From: Rhodoferax sp.
GTDB lineage: Bacteria; Pseudomonadota; Gammaproteobacteria; Burkholderiales; Burkholderiaceae_C
Direction of reading: 5' to 3'
Assembly: GCA_030682475.1 (NCBI GenBank)
Contig: JAUXOA010000074.1
Location: 1 to 64,000, forward strand
Length of the DNA: 64,000 nucleotides
Position numbers and translations under genes: made by a program. Positions 52,718 through 60,795 of this stretch are shown in pieces. Position 1 is the first letter of the stretch; the number at the start of each line of letters is the position of its first letter. Under the pieces are notes generated by a model. It searched no databases. It was not told where the DNA came from and saw nothing but the letters and a program-made list of their open reading frames with translations.

Positions 52718-54652
52718 TTACTTGTACAGCACGCTCGGCAGCCACATGCCAATCGCCGGGAACTGGTACAGCAGGAAGATGGCGAAGACCTGAATTGCCA
52801 TGAACGGCATCATCCCCGCGAAGATCTGGTTCAACGTCACATGCGGCGGGCTAACCCCCTTGAGGTAGAACGCCGCCATCGCGACTGGCGGGCTCAGGAA
52901 CGCCGTTTGCAGATTCAGCGCCACCAGCAAACCGAAGAACAGCGGATCAACATTGAAGTGCGGCAGCAGCGGGATGAAGATCGGCATGAAAATCACGATG
53001 ATCTCGGTCCACTCCAGCGGCCAGCCCAGAAGAAAGATCACGACCTGCGACAGGAGCAGGAACTGCACCGTCGTCATGTTGAGCGACAGCACCCATTGAT
53101 TGATAAGCTCCTGACCACCGAGCAAGGCGAACGCGGCAGAAAAAATGCTCGAACCGACAAACAACCAGCACACCATCGCACTGGTCTTCGCGGTAAGGTA
53201 AACCGATTCCCTCAGCACCACGAGGTTGAGTCGCCGGTAGGCCGCCGCCAGGACCAAACCGCCCATCGAGCCCATCGCCGCCGCCTCGGTCGGCGTCGCC
53301 AGTCCGAATACGATGGTGCCGAGCACCGCCAGGATCATCACCGCCAGCGGAAAGAACGATCCCAGCAGCATCTTGAAAATCTCCAGCCGGGCGAAACTGA
53401 AGATTCCATAGAAGAGCACAAGTGCAACAGCACAACTGACCAGCGCGATCCAGAAACTCATGGGCGCTGGCACCCGCTCCTGCGACATCGCCGTTTCGGC
53501 CGCGACCGGCGCGGCCGGCTTCGCCGTCTCTGCGGGCACCTTGGCTGCGGGCGCTTGCGTCGCGCCTTCGGTGGGGGGTGCTTGCAAGCCGCCCTCTGGC
53601 TCAGGTTCCTGCAAACCGCCGGCTTCGGCCTTTTCTTCCTCGACCGTATCCAGCGCAGCGCTGCCCATCGCGACCACCCCGTCAAGCACCTCCTGCTGGG
53701 GCGGCGCCGTCACCTTCAGAAAAATAACCCCCATGAGCACCACCACCGCCAGCGCCGGTAGCAAGGCGATGACCATGTGCTTGAGCAGCTCGCGCATCGG
53801 GACTGCGGCATTGCGCTTGCCCTTGATGGCGCCGATCAGCCCCGGAAGGACTTTGTTGCTGACGGTATTGGAAACGATTTCCGCGAATTCGGGCAAGGGC
53901 ACGCGCCGGTCTTCGGCCGACATCGGCGGCGCCAGACTGGGCTTGAGCTTGGCCACCACAATCACGTAGACGATGTACAAACCCGCCAGCATGAGGCCGG
54001 GAAAGAAAGCGCCCGCGTAGAGCTTGACCACCGACACGCCGGCGGTGGCACCGTACACAATCAGCATGACCGACGGCGGGATCAGAATACCGAGGCAGCC
54101 GCCCGCCGTGATGGCACCGGCAGAGAGCTGCACGCTATAGCCGGCGCGCAGCATGGCGGGCAATGCCAGCAAGCCCATCAGTGTGACCACGGCGCCCACA
54201 ATGCCGGTGGCGGTGGCGAAAATCGCGCAGGTGATGATGGTGGCCACGGCCAGCGAACCCGGCACGCGCGCGGTGGCGAGGTGCATGCTCTTGAACAGCT
54301 TCTCGATCAGGTTGGCGCGCTCGATCAGGTAACCCATGAACACGAACAGGGGAATGGAAATCAGCACGTCATTCGACATCACCGAATAGGTGCGCTGCAC
54401 CATCAGGTCCAGCGTCTGCTGCACCGCCAACGCCGGACTGTGACTGCGGTAGGCAATCCAGGCAAACACCATGCCCATGCCCATCAGGGTGAACGCGGTG
54501 GGAAAACCGAGCATGATGGCGACGACGATCAGCGCCAGCATCAGCAGCCCGAGGTGGCCATTGGTCATCATTGACGGCGACGGCAACAGGATAAATGCCG
54601 CAAGCACGACTGCAGCCATGATCGACAGCCCAAACCAGACTTCTTTTCTCAT
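52718..54652 (-). CDS. TRAP transporter large permease (DctM type)
   Basis: A 644-residue membrane protein with the DctM fold (MLGFPTAFTLMGMGMVFAWIAY, FVFMGYLIERANLIEKLF, TEAAAMGSMGGLVLAAAY, FFGLLVALNLQTAFLSPPVAM). DctM proteins usually have about 430 residues; here an extra segment at about residues 311-397 is acidic then Pro/Ala/Thr-rich (GGLQEPEPEGGLQAPPTEGA). Together with DctQ and DctP it imports an organic anion using a Na+ or H+ gradient. It resembles the FcbT3/mannitol-chloroaromatic group. It overlaps dctQ by 4 bases. Confidence 0.92.
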   Translation of the reverse strand: MRKEVWFGLSIMAAVVLAAFILLPSPSMMTNGHLGLLMLALIVVAIMLGFPTAFTLMGMGMVFAWIAYRSHSPALAVQQTLDLMVQRTYSVMSNDVLISIPLFVFMGYLIERANLIEKLFKSMHLATARVPGSLAVATIITCAIFATATGIVGAVVTLMGLLALPAMLRAGYSVQLSAGAITAGGCLGILIPPSVMLIVYGATAGVSVVKLYAGAFFPGLMLAGLYIVYVIVVAKLKPSLAPPMSAEDRRVPLPEFAEIVSNTVSNKVLPGLIGAIKGKRNAAVPMRELLKHMVIALLPALAVVVLMGVIFLKVTAPPQQEVLDGVVAMGSAALDTVEEEKAEAGGLQEPEPEGGLQAPPTEGATQAPAAKVPAETAKPAAPVAAETAMSQERVPAPMSFWIALVSCAVALVLFYGIFSFARLEIFKMLLGSFFPLAVMILAVLGTIVFGLATPTEAAAMGSMGGLVLAAAYRRLNLVVLRESVYLTAKTSAMVCWLFVGSSIFSAAFALLGGQELINQWVLSLNMTTVQFLLLSQVVIFLLGWPLEWTEIIVIFMPIFIPLLPHFNVDPLFFGLLVALNLQTAFLSPPVAMAAFYLKGVSPPHVTLNQIFAGMMPFMAIQVFAIFLLYQFPAIGMWLPSVLYK

Positions 54653-55275
54653 TTTTTGTTCTCGTTAGAAGTGACGACGAAGGCATCAAGTTGGGCGATA
54701 TCCTCGTCCTTGACGTGCACCATTTCTTTCAGTTTTTCGACATCGACTTCCTCGACGTCGGCCTCGCGCGATGGCCACTTGCCCTGCTGCAGACAGACGA
54801 TGCAGCGCACGATTTCAACCACACCCTGCGCCAGCAGGAAGGCGCCGGCGATCGGGATGATGGTCTTGAACGGGTAGACCGGCGGACCGTCGGCAGTAAC
54901 ATTCGAATGCTCGTTGATGGCCCAGGATTCAGCCGCAAAGTGGTAGCCGGCCCAGGCCAGCGCCACCACACCCGGAATGAAAAACAGAATGTACAGCGCC
55001 AGATCCAGACCGGCCTGCAAACGCGGCGGGAAAAAGCCATAGAGCACGTCACCGCGCACATGGCCGTTCTTGGACAGGGTATAGGCGCCCGCCATCATGA
55101 ATAGCGTTCCGTACATCATGCTCATGACATCGAAGGCCCAGGGGTGTGGATTGTCCAGCGCATAGCGCGAGAACACTTCCCAGGAGATCATGAAAGTGAG
55201 CGCGACGATGAGCCATGAAAACGACTGGCCGATAAAGGTGCTGATCCTGTCGATGGTGAGGAGCAATTTCTGCAT
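54649..55275 (-). CDS. TRAP transporter small permease (DctQ type)
   Basis: A 208-residue membrane protein with four predicted helices (FSWLIVALTFMISWEVFSRY, FDVMSMMYGTLFMMAGAYTL, LDLALYILFFIPGVVALAW, IIPIAGAFLLAQGVVEIV) and a long charged C-terminal tail of about 45 residues. The SWEVFSRYAL segment is typical of DctQ. It pairs with the large permease, whose start it overlaps by 4 bases. Confidence 0.91.
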   Translation of the reverse strand: MQKLLLTIDRISTFIGQSFSWLIVALTFMISWEVFSRYALDNPHPWAFDVMSMMYGTLFMMAGAYTLSKNGHVRGDVLYGFFPPRLQAGLDLALYILFFIPGVVALAWAGYHFAAESWAINEHSNVTADGPPVYPFKTIIPIAGAFLLAQGVVEIVRCIVCLQQGKWPSREADVEEVDVEKLKEMVHVKDEDIAQLDAFVVTSNENKK

Positions 55276-55289
55276 ATTCTGGCCTGCTT

Positions 55290-55325
55290 AAAAAAAATCA
55301 GCCACCCGGACGATGCCCGGATGGC
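55290..55325 (-). terminator. Intercistronic terminator/attenuator between dctP and dctQ
   Basis: On the operon strand GCCATCCGG and CCGGGTGGC pair (one G-U) around a 7-base loop, followed by TGATTTTTTTT. It lies 22 bases after the dctP stop. Partial termination here would give more binding protein than permease. Confidence 0.7.
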
Positions 55326-55347
55326 CGATGAGTGCTGCGAAGATCCC

Positions 55348-56481
55348 CTATGCCTTCTTGGGCGCAGCGGTCTTGGCTCCGAAGAAATGGTTCATGGCCA
55401 TGCGACGGCTGATGTTGGTGTCCTGATCCCATTTCACGGCGCGCTCGGCGAATGCCTTTTGCGATTCGGCGACTTCCTTAAACAAGGGATTTTCCGCCGA
55501 TTTCTTGACCAGGATCGCGTCCCACAGCTTGAGTTGCGCCTGCAGAATGGAATCCGGAGTCTTGTAGAACTTGACCTTGTCCTTGGTCTGCAGCTCGATG
55601 TAGTCCTTTGAATAACGATCAATCGCTTTCCAGGCCATATCGGCAGACGCGGCTTCCGTGGCACCGGCGATGATCGCCTTCATTTTGGACGGCAACGCAT
55701 CGTACTTGGTCTTGTTGAACATGATCTCGAACGACTCAGCGCTCTGGTGGTAGCTCTGCAGCATGCAGACCTTGGACACGTCAGGGAAGCCGAGCAGGCG
55801 GTCCGAGGAGGCGTTGTTGAACTCGGCCGCATCGAGCAGGCCGCGGTCCATGGCCGGCACGATCTCACCGCCGGGAAGTGCATTGACTGCAGCGCCCATG
55901 GCGGTGAACAAATCGATCGCCAGGCCATTGGTGCGGAACTTGAGACCCTTGAAATCTTCCACCTTGGTAATCGGCTTCTTGTACCAGCCCAGCGGCTGCG
56001 TCGCCATCGGGCCGTAGAGGAAAGACTGCACATTGCCGCCGATGGAAGCGTAGAGCTTGGCCAGCAGCTCCTGGCCGCCGCCATATTTGTGCCAGGAAAG
56101 CATCATGTTGGCGTCCATACCGAATGCCGGGCCGGAATTCCACAACGCCAGCGCATTCTGCTTGCCGTAGTGGTAGCCCAGGACGCCGTGGCCGCCGTCC
56201 AGTGTGCCCTTGGACACCGCTTCCAGTAACCCGAACGCTGGCACCACGGCACCGGCCGGCAGCACTTCGATCTTGAGATCGCCGCCGGTCATGTCATTCA
56301 CCTTCTTGGCGTAGTCAAGAGCGTACTCGTGAAAGATGTCCTTCGCCGGCCAGGTGCTCTGCCAGCGCATGCTGATCGGGCCGGTCTGCGCCTTGGCGAT
56401 CATGGGGGCTGCCATGGCGCCAGCGGCAACCGCTACGCTCTTAAGCAGATTGCGGCGATGGGTGGTTTTGAGATTGGTCAT
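55348..56481 (-). CDS. TRAP transporter substrate-binding protein (DctP type)
   Basis: A 377-residue periplasmic protein with a twin-arginine-like signal (RRNLLKSVAVAAGAMAAP, ending IAKAQ). The DctP fold is clear: MRWQSTWPAKDIFHEYALDY, VPAFGLLEAVSKGTLDGG, GLKFRTNGLAIDLFTAMGAA, MDRGLLDAAEFNNASSD. It resembles the TakP/FcbT1 branch (2-oxoacid, mannitol or chloroaromatic acids); the ligand is not known. ATG 56481 has GGAGAC upstream. First gene of the operon. Confidence 0.91.
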   Translation of the reverse strand: MTNLKTTHRRNLLKSVAVAAGAMAAPMIAKAQTGPISMRWQSTWPAKDIFHEYALDYAKKVNDMTGGDLKIEVLPAGAVVPAFGLLEAVSKGTLDGGHGVLGYHYGKQNALALWNSGPAFGMDANMMLSWHKYGGGQELLAKLYASIGGNVQSFLYGPMATQPLGWYKKPITKVEDFKGLKFRTNGLAIDLFTAMGAAVNALPGGEIVPAMDRGLLDAAEFNNASSDRLLGFPDVSKVCMLQSYHQSAESFEIMFNKTKYDALPSKMKAIIAGATEAASADMAWKAIDRYSKDYIELQTKDKVKFYKTPDSILQAQLKLWDAILVKKSAENPLFKEVAESQKAFAERAVKWDQDTNISRRMAMNHFFGAKTAAPKKA

Positions 56482-56691
56482 GTTTGTCTCCAATTTTGTG
56501 ACTTAATTAAATCGCTATCTTTTTCCATTTCGGTGTCATCCGAAGCCAGGTTTTTACCACATCGCAAAGGCTTTTTGATAAAAAACAATAATAACCATCC
56601 GCCAGCGCAGGTAAACAACCCCGCTCATCATATCCTCTACAGTCCTGAATTGACCCGAGCATAGGGCCCCCACCCACCCTTGGAACGCAGC

Positions 56692-57804
56692 ATGCAACCG
56701 ATACAGCTTTTTGACCCAGCGTCTGCCACCTACACCTACGTTTTGTTTGACGAGGCAAGCCGTGATGCCCTCATCATCGACCCGGTGGATGTGCAACTCG
56801 AGCGCGATCTGGCCGCGCTGCGCCAGTACGGACTGAGACTGCTCTGGACCGTGGAAACCCATGCCCACGCCGACCACATCACCAGCGCCGGACAACTCGC
56901 CGAGCTGGCCGGCGCCAAAACCGCTGCACCAGCGGGCTGCGGCATCAACACGGCAGCGATGCAACTGAAAGACGGCGACACCCTGAGTTTTGGCGACGAG
57001 CAGATCCGGGCGCTGCACACACCAGGACACACGGCGGGAAGCATGAGCTTTTTATGGCGCGATCACGTTTTTACCGGTGACACACTGTTGATTAATGGCT
57101 GTGGCCGCACCGACTTTCAGTCCGGCAGTGCCGGGGCGCTGTACCACAGCCTGACCCAGGTTCTGTTTGCCCTGCCCACTACCACCACGGTCTGGCCGGG
57201 GCATGACTACCAGGGGCGCAGCCATTCGACCATCGGCGCCGAGAAGGCCGGCAACGCCCGCGTGGCGGGCAAGACGTTGGCCGAGTTCACCGCCATCATG
57301 GCGGCGCTGCATTTGCCCAAACCCAGGCGCATTGACGAAGCGCTGCCGGCCAATCTCAGCTCAGGGCTGCGGCAAGACGCGGGTGGCGCGGCGCTATTGA
57401 GCGCGCGTCCGGCGCAGGGTTATGCTGGCGATGTATCGCCCCAGTTGGCCTGCCAATGGTGGCAGGCGGGCGAGGCGGTGCTGGTTGATGTTCGAAGCGA
57501 CGCCGAGCGTGAATGGGTCGGTTTTGTGCCGGACGCAGTCCCGCTGGCGTGGAAGCAGTGGCCAGGCATGGTCATGAATGCCAGCTTTGACGAGGGCCTC
57601 AAGGCGGCGGTGCCGACCGGCAGAAAAGTTGTTTTGTTTTGCCGCAGCGGCGGGCGCTCCATCGCTGCCGCCCGACGCGCCACCGAGTTGGGGCTGGAGG
57701 CCTACAACGTCCTCGAAGGCTTTGAAGGCGATCCGGATGAGCACGCGCAGCGCGGGCGCAAAGGCGGCTGGCGCTATCACGGCCTGCCCTGGCGCCAGGG
57801 CTGA
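56692..57804 (+). CDS. Persulfide dioxygenase–rhodanese fusion
   Basis: A 370-residue fusion. Residues 1-235 are an ETHE1-like persulfide dioxygenase with THAHADH (His57, His59, Asp61, His62), LHTPGHTAGSMSF, FTGDTLLINGCGRTDFQSGS and WPGHDY; this domain oxidises glutathione persulfide to sulfite. Residues about 255-370 are a rhodanese domain with active-site loop VVLFCRSGGRSIAAA. The fusion resembles PRF of Burkholderia, in which the two domains act in sequence. ATG 56692 was chosen over a TTG at 56680. Confidence 0.92.
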   Translation: MQPIQLFDPASATYTYVLFDEASRDALIIDPVDVQLERDLAALRQYGLRLLWTVETHAHADHITSAGQLAELAGAKTAAPAGCGINTAAMQLKDGDTLSFGDEQIRALHTPGHTAGSMSFLWRDHVFTGDTLLINGCGRTDFQSGSAGALYHSLTQVLFALPTTTTVWPGHDYQGRSHSTIGAEKAGNARVAGKTLAEFTAIMAALHLPKPRRIDEALPANLSSGLRQDAGGAALLSARPAQGYAGDVSPQLACQWWQAGEAVLVDVRSDAEREWVGFVPDAVPLAWKQWPGMVMNASFDEGLKAAVPTGRKVVLFCRSGGRSIAAARRATELGLEAYNVLEGFEGDPDEHAQRGRKGGWRYHGLPWRQG

Positions 57805-57971
57805 TTCCCTTTTTACTTCAATGCGATATGTCGTTGCACCGCCTTGCCCTCCTGTGCGTCGAAAGACGCTAGAGGACACGCTGAAGCACTGTCTGCGGCG
57901 TTGCGCCTAATCTCACATCGAATTAAAAATGGAATTTCTCAAATTGTGGGATGTTTGATGATAATGATGCC

Positions 57972-58739
57972 ATGACATTCTTGGCAATTGACGTTGGCAA
58001 CACCCGCCTGAAGTGGGCTCTTTACCAAACACCCCACCGCCAAGCGCCCCTGCTGGCGCATGGCGCCGAGTTCCTGGAAAACATTGACAAGCTGGCGGAG
58101 GGTGCGTGGGCCACCCTGACCCCTCCAGACCAGATGCTGGGTTGTATTGTTGCCGGCGACGCCGTCAAACGCCGGGTCCAGGAGCAAATGGAGATTTGGG
58201 ATGTGGCCCCCCAATGGGTGGTCTCCAGTACGGCAGAAGCCGGCCTGACCAATGGCTACGACTTTCCCGCGCGTTTGGGTGCTGACCGCTGGGTGGCGAT
58301 GATCGGCGCCTGGCACCGCGCGCTGGCCCAGGGCCCGGCGCGGCCGATGGTCGTCGTCATGGTGGGAACCGCCGTGACGGTGGAGGCGATCGATGCCAGC
58401 GGCAAATTTTTGGGCGGCTTGATCCTGCCCGGCCACGGCATCATGCTGCGCGCCCTGGAATCAGGCACCGCCGGGCTGCACGTGCCGACCGGCGAGGTAC
58501 GCGAGTTCCCCACCAACACCAGTGACGCCCTCACCAGCGGCGGCACCTATGCCATTGCTGGCGCCGTGGAGCGCATGGTGCAGCACGTGCGGGCCCACTG
58601 CGGTGCCGAGCCCCAATGCATCATGACCGGCGGCGCCGGCTGGAAGATGGCCCCCAGCATGTCGGTGCCGTTCGAACTGGTGGACAACCTGATTTTTGAC
58701 GGCTTGCTGGAGATGGCGGCGCGCCGCGTTGGCGCTTGA
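57972..58739 (+). CDS. coaX: Type III pantothenate kinase
   Basis: A 255-residue ASKHA-fold kinase that makes 4'-phosphopantothenate, the first step to CoA. It begins [17 protein letters not shown] (ATP phosphate loop), has [28 protein letters not shown] and [20 protein letters not shown], then [11 protein letters not shown] 57972 begins at the conserved core; an upstream ATG at 57951 adds seven residues. Neither has a strong Shine-Dalgarno sequence. birA, often just upstream in related species, is absent. Confidence 0.93.
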   Translation: MTFLAIDVGNTRLKWALYQTPHRQAPLLAHGAEFLENIDKLAEGAWATLTPPDQMLGCIVAGDAVKRRVQEQMEIWDVAPQWVVSSTAEAGLTNGYDFPARLGADRWVAMIGAWHRALAQGPARPMVVVMVGTAVTVEAIDASGKFLGGLILPGHGIMLRALESGTAGLHVPTGEVREFPTNTSDALTSGGTYAIAGAVERMVQHVRAHCGAEPQCIMTGGAGWKMAPSMSVPFELVDNLIFDGLLEMAARRVGA

Positions 58740-58740
58740 C

Positions 58741-59934
58741 TCAGGCAGCGGGTTTGAGCCATGCCTCGGCCAGGCGCACCCAATAGGTGGCGCCCAGCGG
58801 AATCAGATCATCATTGAAGTCGTAACTGGGGTTGTGCAGCGTGCAGGGGCCGCCCCCGTGTCCGATGTCCCGATGTGCACCCTCGCCATTGCCGATGAAA
58901 CTGTAGCAACCGGGTTTGGCCAGCAGCATGTAGGAGAAATCTTCCGCCCCCATGGTCGGCTCCTGCACCAGAACATTGTCTTCCCCGACGATGCTGGCCA
59001 TCACTTTGCGCGCAAACCCGGCTTCTTTGGCGCTGTTGATGGTGGGCGGGTAGTTGCGGACAAACTCAAACTCACACTGCATGTCAAACGCGGCACAGGT
59101 GTGCTCGGCAATCTGTTTCATCCGTTGCTCGATCAGGTCCAGCACCTCAATGCTGAAGGTGCGTACCGTGCCCTGCAACTCACAGCTGTTGGGGATGACA
59201 TTGGTGGCCTCACCGGCGTGGATCATGGTGACTGAAATCACCCCGGCATCAATCGGCTTTTTGTTGCGGCTGATGATGGTCTGAAAGGCCTGCACCATCT
59301 GGCAGGCCACCGGCACCGGGTCCAGACCGGTATGTGGTAAGGCCGCATGACCACCTTTACCGTGAATCGTGATTTTGAACTCATTGCTAGAGGCCATGAC
59401 CGGCCCCGGACTGATGGCAAATTTACCTACGTCAGAGCCGGGCCAGTTGTGCATGCCAAACACCGCCTCCACCGGAAATTTTTCAAATAAACCGTCCTTC
59501 ATCATCTCGCGCGCGCCGCCCCCACCTTCCTCGGCGGGCTGGAAAATAAGGTACACCGTGCCATCAAAATTCCGGTGCCTGGAAAAATGCTGGGCGGCGG
59601 CCAACAGCATGGCGGTGTGCCCATCATGACCGCAGGCATGCATCTTGCCCGGGTGCTGGCTGGTGTGGCTAAAGGTGTTGAACTCTTGCATGGGCAACGC
59701 ATCCATGTCCGCCCGCAAGCCAATGGCGCGCCCGGAACTGCCGTTCTTGACGATGCCCACCACCCCGGTGGTGCCCATACCCCGATGAATCGGGATACCC
59801 CACTCGGTGAGCTTTTGCGCCACCACGTCGGCGGTGCGGGCCTCTTCAAAACACAACTCGGGGTGGGCGTGAATATCCCGACGAATGGTGGCAATAGCCG
59901 CCGCCTGGGTCACGATTGAATCAATAACTTTCAT
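58741..59934 (-). CDS. M20-family amidohydrolase
   Basis: A 397-residue metallopeptidase of the hippuricase/IAA-amino acid hydrolase type. It begins IRRDIHAHPELCFEE, with GLRADMDALPMQE, the zinc ligands in HACGHDGHTAMLL and FQPAEEGGGGARE, the dimerisation domain with HGKGGHAALPH, and MGAEDFSYML. It likely hydrolyses N-acyl amino acids. Its stop lies 1 base from the coaX stop, in convergent orientation. The substrate is not determined. Confidence 0.92.
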   Translation of the reverse strand: MKVIDSIVTQAAAIATIRRDIHAHPELCFEEARTADVVAQKLTEWGIPIHRGMGTTGVVGIVKNGSSGRAIGLRADMDALPMQEFNTFSHTSQHPGKMHACGHDGHTAMLLAAAQHFSRHRNFDGTVYLIFQPAEEGGGGAREMMKDGLFEKFPVEAVFGMHNWPGSDVGKFAISPGPVMASSNEFKITIHGKGGHAALPHTGLDPVPVACQMVQAFQTIISRNKKPIDAGVISVTMIHAGEATNVIPNSCELQGTVRTFSIEVLDLIEQRMKQIAEHTCAAFDMQCEFEFVRNYPPTINSAKEAGFARKVMASIVGEDNVLVQEPTMGAEDFSYMLLAKPGCYSFIGNGEGAHRDIGHGGGPCTLHNPSYDFNDDLIPLGATYWVRLAEAWLKPAA

Positions 59935-60062
59935 AGTAGCTCCTATTCCCCTGAGTCTATAGACAAGTGCACGATGGTGGAATCGGTGGGGGCATTGGCC
60001 GTTTGCCGGGCATCTTCGCGCTCGATCGACACAATACGCTTTATGCTAAAATCCGAAACTTC

Positions 60063-60139
60063 GCGGCTGTAGCTCAGTTGGATAGAGTACTTGGCTACGA
60101 ACCAAGGGGTCGTGGGTTCAATTCCTGCCAGCCGCACCA
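60063..60139 (+). tRNA. tRNA-Arg (anticodon ACG)
   Basis: A 77-base tRNA with CCA encoded. GCGGCTG pairs with CAGCCGC; the D-arm is GCTCAGTTGGATAGAGT; the anticodon stem CTTGG/CCAAG holds the loop CTACGAA, giving anticodon ACG, which is read as inosine; the T-arm is CGTGGGTTCAATTCCTG region. Standard tRNA features are all present. Confidence 0.96.
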
Positions 60140-60149
60140 GTAAAGACTA

Positions 60150-60184
60150 GGACTTACAACTCAAAAAGTTGTAAGTCCTTTTTC
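60150..60184 (+). terminator. Terminator after tRNA-Arg
   Basis: GGACTTACAACT (60150-60161) and AGTTGTAAGTCC (60167-60178) form a perfect 12-base stem with a 5-base loop, followed by TTTTTC. It lies 10 bases after the tRNA. Confidence 0.92.
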
Positions 60185-60233
60185 TTGTGTGACGTCAAGG
60201 ATGCATGCTCGTGAGCTATTCGGCGAAATCGTA

Positions 60234-60794
60234 ATGAACAAGGCTTTCACCAAAGAATCTGATGATGCGGACGATGATGATCCGCAATTGCCTGCGCTGC
60301 CGTCTGGTGGAAAAAATTACATCACGCCGCAAGGTTATGCCCGCATTCGTGCCGAACTGTTGGACTTGATTGATAACGAGCGGCCCAAAGTGGTGGAGAT
60401 CGTTCATTGGGCGGCCAGTAACGGGGATCGCTCTGAAAATGGTGACTACATTTATGGCAAGAAACGCTTGCGCGAGATTGACCGACGGATCTGGTTTTTG
60501 ACAAAACGCCTTGAAATCGCGGAGGTCATAGATCCCGCAATTCACCATGGCAGTGAGCAGATTTTCTTTGGTGCGACCGTCAGCTACGTTGACGGCTTTG
60601 GCGTGCAGCGAATGGTCACCATTCTGGGAATCGATGAGGCAGATAGTTCAAAAGCACAGGTCAGTTGGGTCTCGCCCATCGCCAGAACGCTGCTGAAAGC
60701 CCACAGCGGGGATCTGCTGCAGCTTGTAACACCGGCCGGCATGGTGGAGATAGAGGTCCTCAGCGTTCAGTATCCGGTGCCGGGCCGCAACTGA
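60234..60794 (+). CDS. greB: Transcription elongation factor GreB
   Basis: A 186-residue Gre factor. The N-terminal coiled coil carries ITPQGYARIRAELLDLIDNE and the acidic tip in NGDRSENGDYIYGKKRLREID, whose Asp/Glu enter the RNA polymerase secondary channel to promote cleavage of backtracked RNA. The C-terminal FKBP-like domain follows (VSWVSPIARTLLKAHSGD). IYGKKR is typical of GreB rather than GreA. ATG 60234 gives the family length, with an acidic leader of about 20 residues. Confidence 0.93.
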   Translation: MNKAFTKESDDADDDDPQLPALPSGGKNYITPQGYARIRAELLDLIDNERPKVVEIVHWAASNGDRSENGDYIYGKKRLREIDRRIWFLTKRLEIAEVIDPAIHHGSEQIFFGATVSYVDGFGVQRMVTILGIDEADSSKAQVSWVSPIARTLLKAHSGDLLQLVTPAGMVEIEVLSVQYPVPGRN

Positions 60795-60795
60795 T

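Noticed and set aside
57805-57971. Small RNA or remnant birA before coaX
   Set aside because: Only a short GCGTC-GAAA-GACGC hairpin is visible; there is no promoter/terminator pair and no biotin-ligase motif.
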